64,000 bases of DNA, from NCBI RefSeq assembly GCF_022965805.1, contig NC_133103.1, positions 33,885,281 through 33,949,280 of the forward strand. Direction: 5' to 3'. Positions 50,279 through 60,804 of the stretch are shown here, in pieces. Position numbers and translations under genes: made by a program. The first letter of the stretch is position 1. Each line of letters opens with the position of its first letter. The stretch comes from Primulina eburnea (taxonomy: Eukaryota > Streptophyta > Magnoliopsida > Lamiales > Gesneriaceae). The notes beneath the pieces are model-generated. The model worked only from the letters and a program-made list of their open reading frames with translations, searched no databases and was not told the DNA's origin.

Positions 50279-51088
50279 TCAGGAACGCTTCTGGGGACAA
50301 ACTTTCGCAGAGTGTCCCGGCTGTCCACAATTATTGCATCTGCCAAGTACTCCTCGGCATCGCTCTGAGGAATGCCTCCCTCCGCAAGTACTGCAATAGA
50401 CTCCAGTATAGCTCGGACTAGAACCACTGGAACTCGAGGAACCACTTCCCATCTTCTTGAATGACTTCTTTCGAGCTTTCAGCAAATCTTGCTTTCCACT
50501 CGTACTGCCTCGATCAAATCGAAGAGGGGATTGCTGGGTCTGGGATGGCTTCACACACAACCTCCCTAGCTGTCTAACCAGACTTGCTTCAGCTCTCTTT
50601 GCTCTACCCAAGATATCAGCAAAATGGTAAGGTCGTTGCAAATTCATCAGTGCAACTACCTCTGAATTCAATCCTCTGATGAACTGATTCACTACAGCTT
50701 CATCATTCCCAGCTACATGAGGAGCAAAACGCAGTAACGTAGAGAATTTAGCAGCATAGTCGTCAATATTCAGTTGGCTTTGTCTTAAATTCTCGAATTC
50801 TGCTCTTTTGTCCTCCCGGTACGAAACGGAGAAAAACCTTTGGTAGAATTCAGCTCTGAAGACTTCCCACGTGATAACAGTACCACGTTGTGTTAATACT
50901 CCTTTCATGGTAACCCACCAACTTCTGGCAGCCTCTCGTAACTGGAGAAATAACAATTTAACTTTTTGTTCCTCTGTACAAGCAATTAAATCAAATAGTA
51001 TTTCTATGTCATCCAACCAGTTCTGACAATCTTCAGATGTCTCTGTACCACTCAAACTCGGCGGCTGAAATAACTGAAGTTCTGCCAA
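50279..51088 (-). CDS. gag: Gypsy element C Gag, 269-codon frame
   Basis: A retrotransposon Gag. A capsid-like domain spans residues about 5-165 (LFQPPSLSG, WLDDIEILFD, AARSWWVTMKG, FYQRFFSVSYREDK, RAEFENLRQSQLNIDDYAAKF). A basic Ser-rich linker (about 195-230) and two zinc knuckles follow (CSTCGGRHSSERC 232-244; CNNCGQPGHSAKVC 251-264). The frame stops at TGA soon after the second knuckle and no protease follows. The listed start is not an ATG. The frame stays open upstream into a PPRR-like N-terminus where the expected ATG reads ATA, so the true start is unclear and may be lost. The size and domain order are typical of a gypsy Gag. Confidence 0.8.
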   Translation of the reverse strand: MAELQLFQPPSLSGTETSEDCQNWLDDIEILFDLIACTEEQKVKLLFLQLREAARSWWVTMKGVLTQRGTVITWEVFRAEFYQRFFSVSYREDKRAEFENLRQSQLNIDDYAAKFSTLLRFAPHVAGNDEAVVNQFIRGLNSEVVALMNLQRPYHFADILGRAKRAEASLVRQLGRLCVKPSQTQQSPLRFDRGSTSGKQDLLKARKKSFKKMGSGSSSSSGSSPSYTGVYCSTCGGRHSSERCRGVLGRCNNCGQPGHSAKVCPQKRS

Positions 51089-51430
51089 CTTTACTTCTAT
51101 ATGAGTTTCTGATGCATCTATCTGTTCAGACGAAGTACTGCCCTTTTCTGAAATTCTTCGAGGCGGTATATCTGATAATCAAACCAGTTAGTACATACTC
51201 TATACAATCTGTCTCAGCCCTCATCTGATCATATACCTCTGATCCAGACTCGGTTCTGATTCAGGCTTAACAATTACATGCTGCAATCAACTCAGATACA
51301 AACAACATGTAATAGGGAAAGCAATAAATCATGCTAGCACACATCATGCAATTCAACATTGATATAAGTCTCATGCTAGCAATCACATGCAAGGAAGAAA
51401 ATTCAATCTACCCCGCTCATTCTCTGATAT

Positions 51431-51520
51431 CTCAGTCTAAAGGATCTATCAGTTCTGACTATCTCAATCTAAATGATCTATCAGTTCTGACTATCTCAAT
51501 CTAAAGGATCTATCGCTCTG
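51431..51520. repeat. About 33-bp tandem repeat next to the primer site of C
   Basis: Three copies of a unit holding CTCAATCTAAAGGATCTATC and an ending like AGTTCTGA lie just before the primer site. The last copy runs into GCTCTGATACCA itself. Element D has a looser version at about 62010-62106. Confidence 0.8.
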
Positions 51521-51526
51521 ATACCA
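51515..51526 (-). other. Primer binding site, gypsy C
   Basis: GCTCTGATACCA on the plus strand (TGGTATCAGAGC on the minus), five bases from the 5' LTR; initiator Met tRNA type. Confidence 0.9.
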
Positions 51527-51531
51527 CCTGT

Positions 51532-53662
51532 TGTGGGGACCTGGACGCTGATCTTTTTCTTAATTTTATTTGGGATTTAATTATCAGTTCTGATAAACAG
51601 GGTCTAAAATTTTTTCTTTTTAAAATGTATCTGCGGAAGGTAATGGAATCTAAATAATATACATATCGGTATAAAAGTACAATAATGTACAACAGTCTTT
51701 CAATTAATCTAAGGTTCAACTACTAAAGTTCAAGTAATGAAACCAACTCTATCCAAGTCCGGAATAACCACGCTATCTAGTCCAGCCTCTTTCTCATCTT
51801 GACCCCGATCCTTCCCCACCTGTTGTCATGCACACATACAAAACAAGACAACAGCCGGATAACTCCGGTGAGAATAAATCCCAGTATAAAACATGGTAAG
51901 CATGTATATAATTAAACTAATTCATAAAACATGCCGTCATGTAGAAACACAATATATCTCAAAATATATGAATTTAAGCATGCAAAATCAGATAAACATG
52001 CATATAAACAATCTAAATCATAAAAACATGCTAGCACAACTGAAAGCAATAACGATGGGTCCCATGATCTAGGAGCCACATCCATGTAGGCATGCAGTCC
52101 TAATCAAATCATATCTAGACTCGACTCAATCTATAACTCTAGGGATCCCGGGGTGAATAAGACGTCACTGCCTGTTACCTACTCAACCGATCGTGGTAAC
52201 CGTACGTCTTATTCCTAGACTTCGGTTCGAGCTGTATCGACGGCTGGCAATAGGAGTAATACCTGCTCCTAAGTTGAGATACACCGAACGTCTAGAAGTC
52301 TGACAATGACTGTCAAGACTTTCCTATCTTAGATGCAATGAATAAGAATCTGTAAACAAAGCATAATCATATTCATAACTGAATATCTCAATTATCTTAC
52401 CTGCTTGAATACAATTCTATAATCAAAGCATAATCAGGTAACAATATAAACAATACTCTAGTATGTGATTTTATTGGGAAACTCAAATTAATCTAATTTG
52501 AGTTATGCTTCTCGATATCACATGAATTATACCTTTGTCGTCCCGGTCTGACGAAGATGATGATCTGTATTCAACTCTGTCCATATCAATCTGAAAAGAC
52601 GATATCGAATATGATGTATCAGTAAATAACTCAATTCACAATCTGTTCTGATCAATACTCAACTCAGTATACAATCTGATCAATATCTGATCAAGATATA
52701 ATCTGATTCATATCATCGCTATCACAGTACAATCTGAATCATATCGAAATCTGATTAATCTAAATCAACTGATGTTTCAACGGCATACTAACACAGTCTT
52801 GTAACCCCGTAAATCTGAACATCACAAATATAATACTGGAACTCATAATCGGTGTCAATATAACTCATAATCTGAATACTAACACCATTCTGATATAGAA
52901 TTTCAGTTACTATCTTTCAAAAATCATAACAATTACAGAAACGATCTGTTCTTTAATCTGACTTCAATTCTATAATGTCTACGGTAGCAGAAACACCATA
53001 TCTGATTCGTATTCAATTCTGACAATATCATAAATTCAAATCTTGTCTAAACGTAACAAAACTTACGTCCAAATGAAACCTGCTTTGCTAGGAACTCAAT
53101 ACCGTAATCGGATTCAAAAACAGACGGACGGATTGTCAAAATCTTCAATCAAACTCAAGAGCTTCCCTCGGTTTCCCTCTGAATTCCCCCAAGAATTCTT
53201 GCATGTATATATATATATATACACACGAACATGCAATAGGCCAAGTGGCTCGCCTTTCAAGCTACACGTTACTCGCTAGGGCGGACAAAAGTTTCCGCTC
53301 AGGCGAGTAACTCTCGGCCCTCGCCCATTCCAGCAGCCTCGCTCGGGCGGTCAAAAACATCCGCCCTGGCGAGTGACTCTCGGCCCTCTTCTCCTAGGCA
53401 CTCTCGCTCGGGCGGTCAAAAACGTCCGCCCGGGTGAGTCACTTTCGCCCAACACTATTATTATCTCAATTTGATCTTAAAATAACCTGGTTATAATCAT
53501 GTCCACTCAAAATCAATAATCTCAAACTAACATGTTGAGATGTTAGGTCGAACATCTCGGTGTAAAATACACCACGCCCGGCTTCGTCATTTGAGTTCCT
53601 ATAACCTTAATTATGTCAATTAATCAACATCTGATTACCGTAATTAAATCTCGGGCATTACA
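51532..53662 (-). repeat. 5' LTR of gypsy element C (2131 bp)
   Basis: Same termini as 45519-47661. It is 12 bp shorter because of a shorter TA run and a 4-bp loss. The TGTGT duplication follows at 53663. Confidence 0.93.
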
Positions 53663-55921
53663 TGTGTCATCTTAGAGAATCTATCCGCAAAAACAAAAAT
53701 AGAATAACTCTCCTTCTTAGTCCTCGGCAACCCCAAAATAAAGTCCATCGAAATGTCAATCCAAGTTCTTTTTAAGAATAGCACGCAAAAGTGTTCCAAA
53801 GTTCTATTGAAAACTTCAGTTTGTCCATCCGTTTGAGGATGACAAGTAGTAGAAAACAACAATTTTGTGCCAAGTTTAGCCCATAAAGTCTTCCAAAAGT
53901 AACTCAAGAATTTAACATCGCGACCAGAAACAATAGTCCTAGGCATGCCATGCAACCTAACGACTTCTCTAAAGAAAAAATCCGCAATGTTTGAAGCATC
54001 ATCGGTTTTATTACAAGCTATAAAATGTGCCATCTTAGAGAATCTATCCACAACAACAAAAATAGAATACACCCCTTCTTAATCCTCAGCAACCCCAAAA
54101 TAAAGTCCATAGAAATGTCAATCCAAGTTCTTTTTAAGAATAGCACGCAAAAGTGTTCCCAAAGTTCTATTGACAACTTCAGTTTGTCCATCCGTTTGAG
54201 GATGACAAGTAGTAGAAAACAACAATTTTGTGTCAAGTTTAGGCCATAAAGTATTCCAAAATTAACTCAAGAATTTAACATCGCGATCAGAAACAATAGT
54301 CCTAGGCATTCAATGCAACCTAGCGACTTCTCTAAAGAACAAATCCACAATGCTTGAAGCATCATCGGTTTTATGACAAGCTATAAAATGTGCCATCTTA
54401 GAGAATCTATCCACAACAACAAAAATAGAATCCCTCCCCTTTTTAGTCCTAGGCAACCCCAAAATAAAGTCCATAGAAATGTCAATCCAAGTTCTTTTTA
54501 AGAATAGCACGAAAAAGTGTTCCCTAAGTTCTATTGACAACTTCAGTTTGTCCATCCGTTTGAGGATGACAAGTAGTAGAAAACAACAATTTTGTGCCAA
54601 GTTTAGGCCATAAAGTATTCCAAAAGTAACTCAAGAATTTAACATCGCGACCAGAAACAATAGTCCTTGGCATGCCATGCAACCTAACGACTTCTCTAAA
54701 GAAAAAATCTGCAATGTTTGAAGAATCATCGGTTTTATAACAAGCTATAAAATGTGCCATCTTAGAGAATCTATCCACAACAACAAAAATAGAATCCATC
54801 CCCTTCTTAGTCCTAGGCAACCCCAAAATAAAGTCCATAGAAATGTCAATCCAAGTTCTTTTTAAGAATAGCACGCAAAAGTGTTCCCAAAGTTCTATTG
54901 ACAACTTCAATTTATCCATCCGTTTGAGGATGACAAGTAGTAGAAAACAACAATTTTGTGCCAAGTTTAGCCCATAAAGTATTCCAAAAGTAACTCAAGA
55001 ATTTAACATCGCGACCAGAAACAATAGTCCTAGGCATTCCATGCAACCTAGCGACTTCTCTAAAGAACAAATCCGCAATGTTTGAAGCATCATCGGTTTT
55101 ATGACAAGCTATAAAATGTGCCATCTTAGAGAATCTATCCACAACAACAAAAATAAAATCCCTCCCCTTCTTAGTCCTAGGCAACCCCAAAATAAAGTCC
55201 ATAGAAATGTCAATCCAAGTTCTTTTTAAGAATAGCACGCAAAAGTGTTCCCAAAGTTCTATTGACAACTTGTCCATCCGTTTGAGGATGACAAGTAGTA
55301 GAAAACAACAATTTTGTGCCAAGTTTAGCCCATAAAGTATTCCAAAAGTAACTCAAGAATTTAACATCGCGACCAAAAACAATAGTCCTAGGCATTCCAT
55401 GCAACCTAGCGGCTTCTCTAAAGAACAAATCCGCAATGTTTGAAGCATCATCGGTTTTATGACAAGCTATAATATGTGTCATCTTAGAGAATCTATCCGC
55501 CAAAACAAAAATAGAATCACTTTCCTTCTTAGTCCTCGGCAACCCCAAAATAAAGTATATCGAAATGTCAATCCAAGTTCTTTTTAAGAATAGCACGCAA
55601 AAGTGTTCCCAAAGTTCTATTGAAAACTTCAGTTTGTCCATCCGTTTGAGGATGACAAGTAGTAGAAAACAACAATTTTGTGCCAAGTTTAGCCCTTAAA
55701 GTCTTCCAAAAGTAACTCAAGAATTTAACATCGCGACCAGAAACAATAGTCCTAGGCATGCCATGCAACCTAACGACTTCTCTAAAGAAAAAATCCGCAA
55801 TGTTTGAAGCATCATCGGTTTTATAACAAGCTATAAAATGTGCCATCTTAGAGAATTTATCCACAACAACAAAAATAGAATACATCCCCTTCTTAGTCCT
55901 AGGCAACCCCAAAATAAAGTC
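53663..55921 (-). repeat. Integrase-derived satellite, segment S4 (about 6 units)
   Basis: The first unit shares with the first unit of S2 (25097 onward) the variants ATCCGCAAAAAC and GAATAACTCTCC. A later run of three units repeats the S2 order: a unit with the 6-bp loss (54912-55322), a unit with [11 protein letters not shown] and VFGRD (55210-55686), and a unit with VVVDKFSK (55568-55960). The segment stops at ATAAAGTC, where element D begins. The 1-bp loss in the first unit (near 53798) fuses two frames. Confidence 0.95.
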
Positions 55922-57978
55922 TGTGGGGATCCGGACGCTAATCATCTTCTTAATCTTCATTGGGATTTAATTATCTGTTCTGATAAACAGGGTCTAAAAT
56001 TTTTCTTTTTAAATTATAACTGTGGAAGGTAATGGAATCTAAATACTATACATGTCTGCATATAAAAATACACATTCAGTATTAAAATACAATAATGTAC
56101 AACATTCTAATCTAAGGTTCACTACTAAAGCTCTAGTAGTAAAATCCAATCTACTGTAAGTCCGGAATCACCACGCTAAACTCGTCTTCTCTCATCATCT
56201 TCGTGACCCCGATCCTGCCTCCCCTGATGTCATGCACACATACAAACAAGACACCAGCCAGATAACTCCGGTGAGAATAAATCCCAGTATAAAACATGGT
56301 AAGCATGTATATAAACAAACTAATTCATGAAACATGCGATCATGTATAAACACGATATATTTCATAATCTATGAAATTAAGCATGCAGCTCAAATCAGAT
56401 AAACATGCATCTGAACAGTCTAAATCATAACACATGCTAGCACAACTGAAAGCAATAACGATGGGTCCCATGATCTAGGAGCCACATCCATATAAGTATG
56501 AAGTCCTAATCAAATCATGTCTAGACTTGACTCGATCTATAACTCTAGGGATCCCGGGGTGAATAAGACGTCACTGGCTGTCACCTACCCTACCAATCGA
56601 GGTGCTGTACGTCTTATTCCTAGACTTCGGCCTGATCTGTATCCACATCTACAAAGGGGCGGTGATCTTCCCCAGAGCTGAGATATCGCCGAACGTCTAG
56701 AGTCTGCCTGATCTCCAGACTGCCCTATCTTAATGCATGAATAACAATCTATAATCATTGCATAATCATATAAACATAAACAAGAGTATAGTATGTGATT
56801 TATTGGGCAACTCAACGCGATCTCAATTGAGTTGTTCTTCCCGAATATCACATGAATTATACCTTTGTCTTCCCTGTCTGACGAAGACGATGACCTGTAT
56901 TCAACTCTGTCCATCTCCAATCTGAAATGACAATATCGAATACACTGTGTCAATGAATAACTCCATACACAATCTGTTCTGATCAATACTCAACTCAGTA
57001 CATAATCTGATCAATATCTGAACAAGATACAATCTGATTTATATCAACGAATATCACGATGAATCTAAATCATAACTGAATCTGATCAATCTAAATCAAC
57101 TGATGTTTCAACGGTACAACAATACAGTCTTGATAAACCCGTCGATGTCAACATCACAAATATCATATCGGAACTCGTAATCAATACCATATTATTATTC
57201 TTCTAATTTCAGCATATCACTATCTATCAAATTCAATTCAAGAAACACTGAAATTCATCACACAGATATACGGTATTATTTCTTCGATCTGACTTCACAT
57301 ATATACTGAATAATTTATCCAGAATACGTAAATATAATTATTTCTCTATTCTTGAATCAAGAACAATCAAATTCTCGAGTTCCATCTCAATTAATATCTT
57401 CTGAAAATCATAACAATTGTATAAACAGTCTATTCTTCAATCTGTCTTCGATTATACAATGTCTACGGTAGTAGAAACACCATATCTGAATCATATTCAA
57501 TTCTGACAACATCATATTTTCAAAACATCTCAAAACGTAACAATACTTACGTCCTTGTGTAGCCCGAGTCGAGAGGAGCTCGATACTGCGTTCAGATTTA
57601 AATTCTGATAGCCGGATCTTGAACAATCAAATTTTTAAGGCAAAATGAAGCTTGAGGAATTTGGAAAATGGAAATCACGTTTCTTTGCTTTGGATGTAGG
57701 AATGAAGAAGATTTGTAACCTTTATATATCAATTGCATGACAAGTGTCCCACTCAACTTTCCCTATTTGTACTTTAGTCCCTCAACTTTCCACTATTTAC
57801 AATTTGGTCCCTCAATAATTACGAAAGTGCCATCAAATTTAATTAAACTATTCTTCCACTTAATTACCAAATTGCCATCAAATTTAATTCAAGTATTTTT
57901 CCACTTATTTACAAAAATGCCATCAATAATATTTTCTTTTCATGATCTCATAAAATTGATAACATCTCGGGCCTTACA
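55922..57978 (-). repeat. 3' LTR of gypsy element D (2057 bp)
   Basis: It runs from TGTGGGGATCCGGACGC to CTCGGGCCTTACA on the plus strand. It lacks the GC-rich foldbacks of A and C. In their place (about 57750-57930) is a short AT-rich repeat with ACTTTCCACTATTTAC, GTGCCATCAAATTTAATT and TTCCACTTA words. The stretch 56585-56880 is almost identical to 1895-2190 in A. Confidence 0.92.
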
Positions 57979-57992
57979 ATTCTCCCCCTCTG
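57979..57992 (-). other. Polypurine tract of element D
   Basis: On the minus strand a CAGAGGGGGAGAAT run abuts the LTR start TGTAAGGCCCGAG. Confidence 0.8.
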
Positions 57993-58334
57993 AGACATGA
58001 TTTCGTCCTCGAAATCTCAGTAAATCAACTCAGATATCCAAACGAAACGTATAATAGAAGTTAATCAGAAACCTCATCTCAATGAAATCATTCTGAAATC
58101 TTAATCTCATATCAGATTCTAGCTTTCACAATAACTCTGACAAAATCAACCTCGTAATACTGGCTATACAACATCCGTATATACCACACTCTAGCTCATA
58201 ACAAATCAATACCATCTTTTGTTATGAAATCTGTTTATCCCATTCAAGGATATATATAATCTTTAGCCTCAACTACCAATTGTCATCATCCGACGTTGGT
58301 TTCTTAAATCTGTCGATTCTGAACTGTCTTAATA

Positions 58335-58690
58335 GTTAACATCAATACATGTTCCTATGCCCATTCCAATCTTGTCTAACTTTGCTAACTCCCCCTTATC
58401 AACCCGTATCTTGTTCGTTCTGGAAACACGTCTTCCTATTCCATCTTTTCTCGAATCTCTTTTAAAGGAAGAACTAGAAGCTCGAGAAGGAATACCAAAA
58501 CCTAGTTCACTCGCTGAGTCTCTTTGCATCCATGGCTGAATGGTTAAAGTGCCCCAACTCAACATTGGCGAATTCGTAGGTTCAATTCCTACTGGATGCA
58601 CGCCAATGGGACCCTCCAATAAGTCTATTAGAATTGGCTCTTACTCAATTCAATTTCATCATCCATACATAACGAATATGATATGAACTT
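58335..58690 (+). other. Organelle-derived insert inside element D
   Basis: On both sides the sequence matches the internal region of A and C (left CTGAACTGTCTT, right AGTGCTAACATCCAGCACTA), but this 350-bp middle does not. It contains a tRNA-Ile(CAU)-like gene followed by sequence that I recall as following plastid trnI-CAU (GACCCTCCAATAAGTCTATT, CATCATCCATACATAACGAA). The part upstream of the tRNA (GGAAACACGTCTTCC and around) I cannot place. Donor could be plastid DNA or plastid-like DNA in mitochondria. Confidence 0.7.
58526..58600 (+). pseudogene. trnI-CAU: tRNA-Ile(CAU)-like pseudogene with altered anticodon
   Basis: 75 bases, from GCATCCATGGCTGAATGG to CTGGATGCA. The acceptor arms GCATCCA and TGGATGC pair, and the T arm (GTAGGTTCAATTCCTAC) is intact. 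Compared with plastid trnI-CAU as I know it, there is one extra C before the anticodon stem and the loop reads CTCAACA, so the anticodon position holds CAA rather than CAT. In organelles this tRNA needs lysidine modification, which the nucleus lacks. It is almost surely non-functional here. Confidence 0.75.
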
Positions 58691-60804
58691 GTCATACAGG
58701 AACAATAATTCATGACAACTAGTGCTAACATCCAGCACTAAGTCTGTATCAAAATCTTCCAATATCTGATAATACATTCTGACTGTCTGTCAATCTGTGG
58801 ATAATATACGAAAGAACTCCAACTATATTCTGCCATTAGTACTTAATCAAGCAAAATCACAATCTGATATAATCTACTTAAATTTTCTGTTCCATCTGAA
58901 CATTTCTTTGACATCGATCTACGTCATTTAGTTCTGTTTGTACGTAATCTGGTACAAACTGATAGATATAGATTGAGTAATCTGTCAATCATAATCATAT
59001 CATATCATAATCTAAAGAAAATGGCGGTAATTTTATTACGAAAGCCATAGAAATGTACTCCCATTTCTATTCAGAAATATACAAATTCTGTAATAATCTT
59101 CTGATTTCTATCTTTTTGTCTTCTTCTATTAGCAATTCAGACTTGTCAATACAATTTCTGCCAACATTTCTGTACAAATTCTGTTACAACTGATCTAATC
59201 TGTTTATATCTAAACTGTCTGTTCGAATACTGTACATTGTCAGTCATCAAACTGAACTGAATCTACTACTGTCTGTTTCTGGCACTATCTGTCCTTTCTG
59301 ATTCGAACGATACGATATAAAACAATTCAGTTAATAAAATAAATTTAAAGAAAAATACCTACCTGGTATTCGGCTCTGACTATCAATATCAATTCTGAAT
59401 ATTCTGATTACATTTCTGAATTACTGAAACTCTCGAATTCGACTCTGATTCGGATTAAACTGTATATAATCTCAATAGTTCATAGTAATCTGTAGCATAT
59501 ACGGATTCAGAATAATAGTAATATCGAATCAAAGACGAAATATCAATATCCTATACAGTTCTAGTGAGTTCAGTGAACTCATAAAACAAGGATTTCTGAT
59601 AAATATCTTCATGTCATTCTGATCAACTGGTATATCTCATCTGCAAATAAACTATGCTCCCCAAAACAATATATGATGTCTCAAATACTGATTTAGAACA
59701 ATAACAATACTCAGCAGATATAAAGAAACAGTCGAATAAAATAATCTGTCAAATCAGACAAAATACATTTCTGATATTTCTAAACTTTCTGATGTCGGTA
59801 TCATTCGCAATCTCTGATCATGATCTCCACTGTATCAAACTCAATCGGTATACTAACTTCAGATATTGCATATTCTGAATACAATCTGTTTCAAGCAGGA
59901 TTCTTATCTGAATAATTTCTGTATACAATCATTACAGTTCTCAGAATATTCAATAGAACCTTCAAATATTCGATTCGATCAATCAAATACTGCAATATAT
60001 CAGAATCTCATAGATATAAAAAGTATGGAATCATCAGAACATCTCTGAATATACTGACACATGCCAAAGAGTATCACTAAATCAGATGTACTCCTGGTCG
60101 ATACTCTTCTACTGATCTTTCAATTCATTCTGTATCATTATGTACATTCAATGTTATTCTGTGCTGTACTCTAAAACAGCAATCAGTATCTGATCTGAAT
60201 TCAATTCTGAAATCTATCTTTCTGATATCAAACACATCTGAAATCTTATCTAGGCAAACACCACTCAACTAATACATTATTGGCAAATCTGTCACTGCTA
60301 GACTCGATTTCAGTATATCGACTGAACACATAAGGATACCATCTGTTCCTTTCTGTGATAATCGAGTCATAACAGTACAATAATCTAAGGAATTCTGGAT
60401 CTAGAATCCTCATTTCTCAACTAGATCTGGTCTTAATCTTACCATTTCTGGAACACATTCTACGATATTTCTGTACTTGTTTAGCATTACATGTTAATAA
60501 TGCAATCAAAATCATATAACACAAGTACATCATAATCTAACCCAATCCCGGGTTCATCTTACTGTAGTACATAACATATCACAAAGATCTCTGATATCTA
60601 CATATTCCTCAACAACCAAGGAATCAATACTACGGTACTAACAAACCCAACAGATATAGCATATCTCCATGCTACTCATTAACAGATACTCATAGATAAT
60701 GCATTAGTACATATCAATACATATGCAATGTAATCATACAAAAATAGTACCTGTTGTGAATTCTGGGTTTGTTCTTCAGTCATTACCACCAATGACTTTG
60801 CTCT

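Larger units (their letters stand above)
45519..53662 (-). mobile_element. Gypsy element C, non-autonomous TR-GAG type
   Basis: A complete insertion of 8144 bp: LTRs of 2143 and 2131 bp, primer site, one gag frame, 2.6 kb of non-coding internal DNA and polypurine tract, with a 5-bp target duplication. No protease, reverse transcriptase, RNase H or integrase motif is found on either strand. This matches the TR-GAG class of non-autonomous LTR retrotransposons, which depend on enzymes from other elements. LTRs differ at about 25 positions plus a few short indels by eye (about 1.2%). Confidence 0.9.
57993..60804 (-). other. Non-coding internal region of element D where pol would lie
   Basis: AT-rich, with no pol motif on either strand, and alignable in patches to elements C and A. 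It is interrupted at about 58335-58690 by sequence that has no counterpart in C or A. The rest holds the same short recurring words as element C. Confidence 0.8.

Noticed and set aside
45509..51719. 65-69 codon frames at LTR starts of C (45509-45706, 51510-51719)
   Set aside because: Repeated only because the LTR is repeated; no domain and no support for translation.
7660..55960. Many 130-160 codon frames as separate integrase-like genes
   Set aside because: They are shifted readings of one tandem unit, with a wrong-frame N-terminus, missing domains and a replaced catalytic residue.
58329..58619. Minus-strand 96-codon frame in the organelle insert
   Set aside because: Its start is antisense to the tRNA-like sequence; this type of frame is a common artefact opposite tRNA genes.
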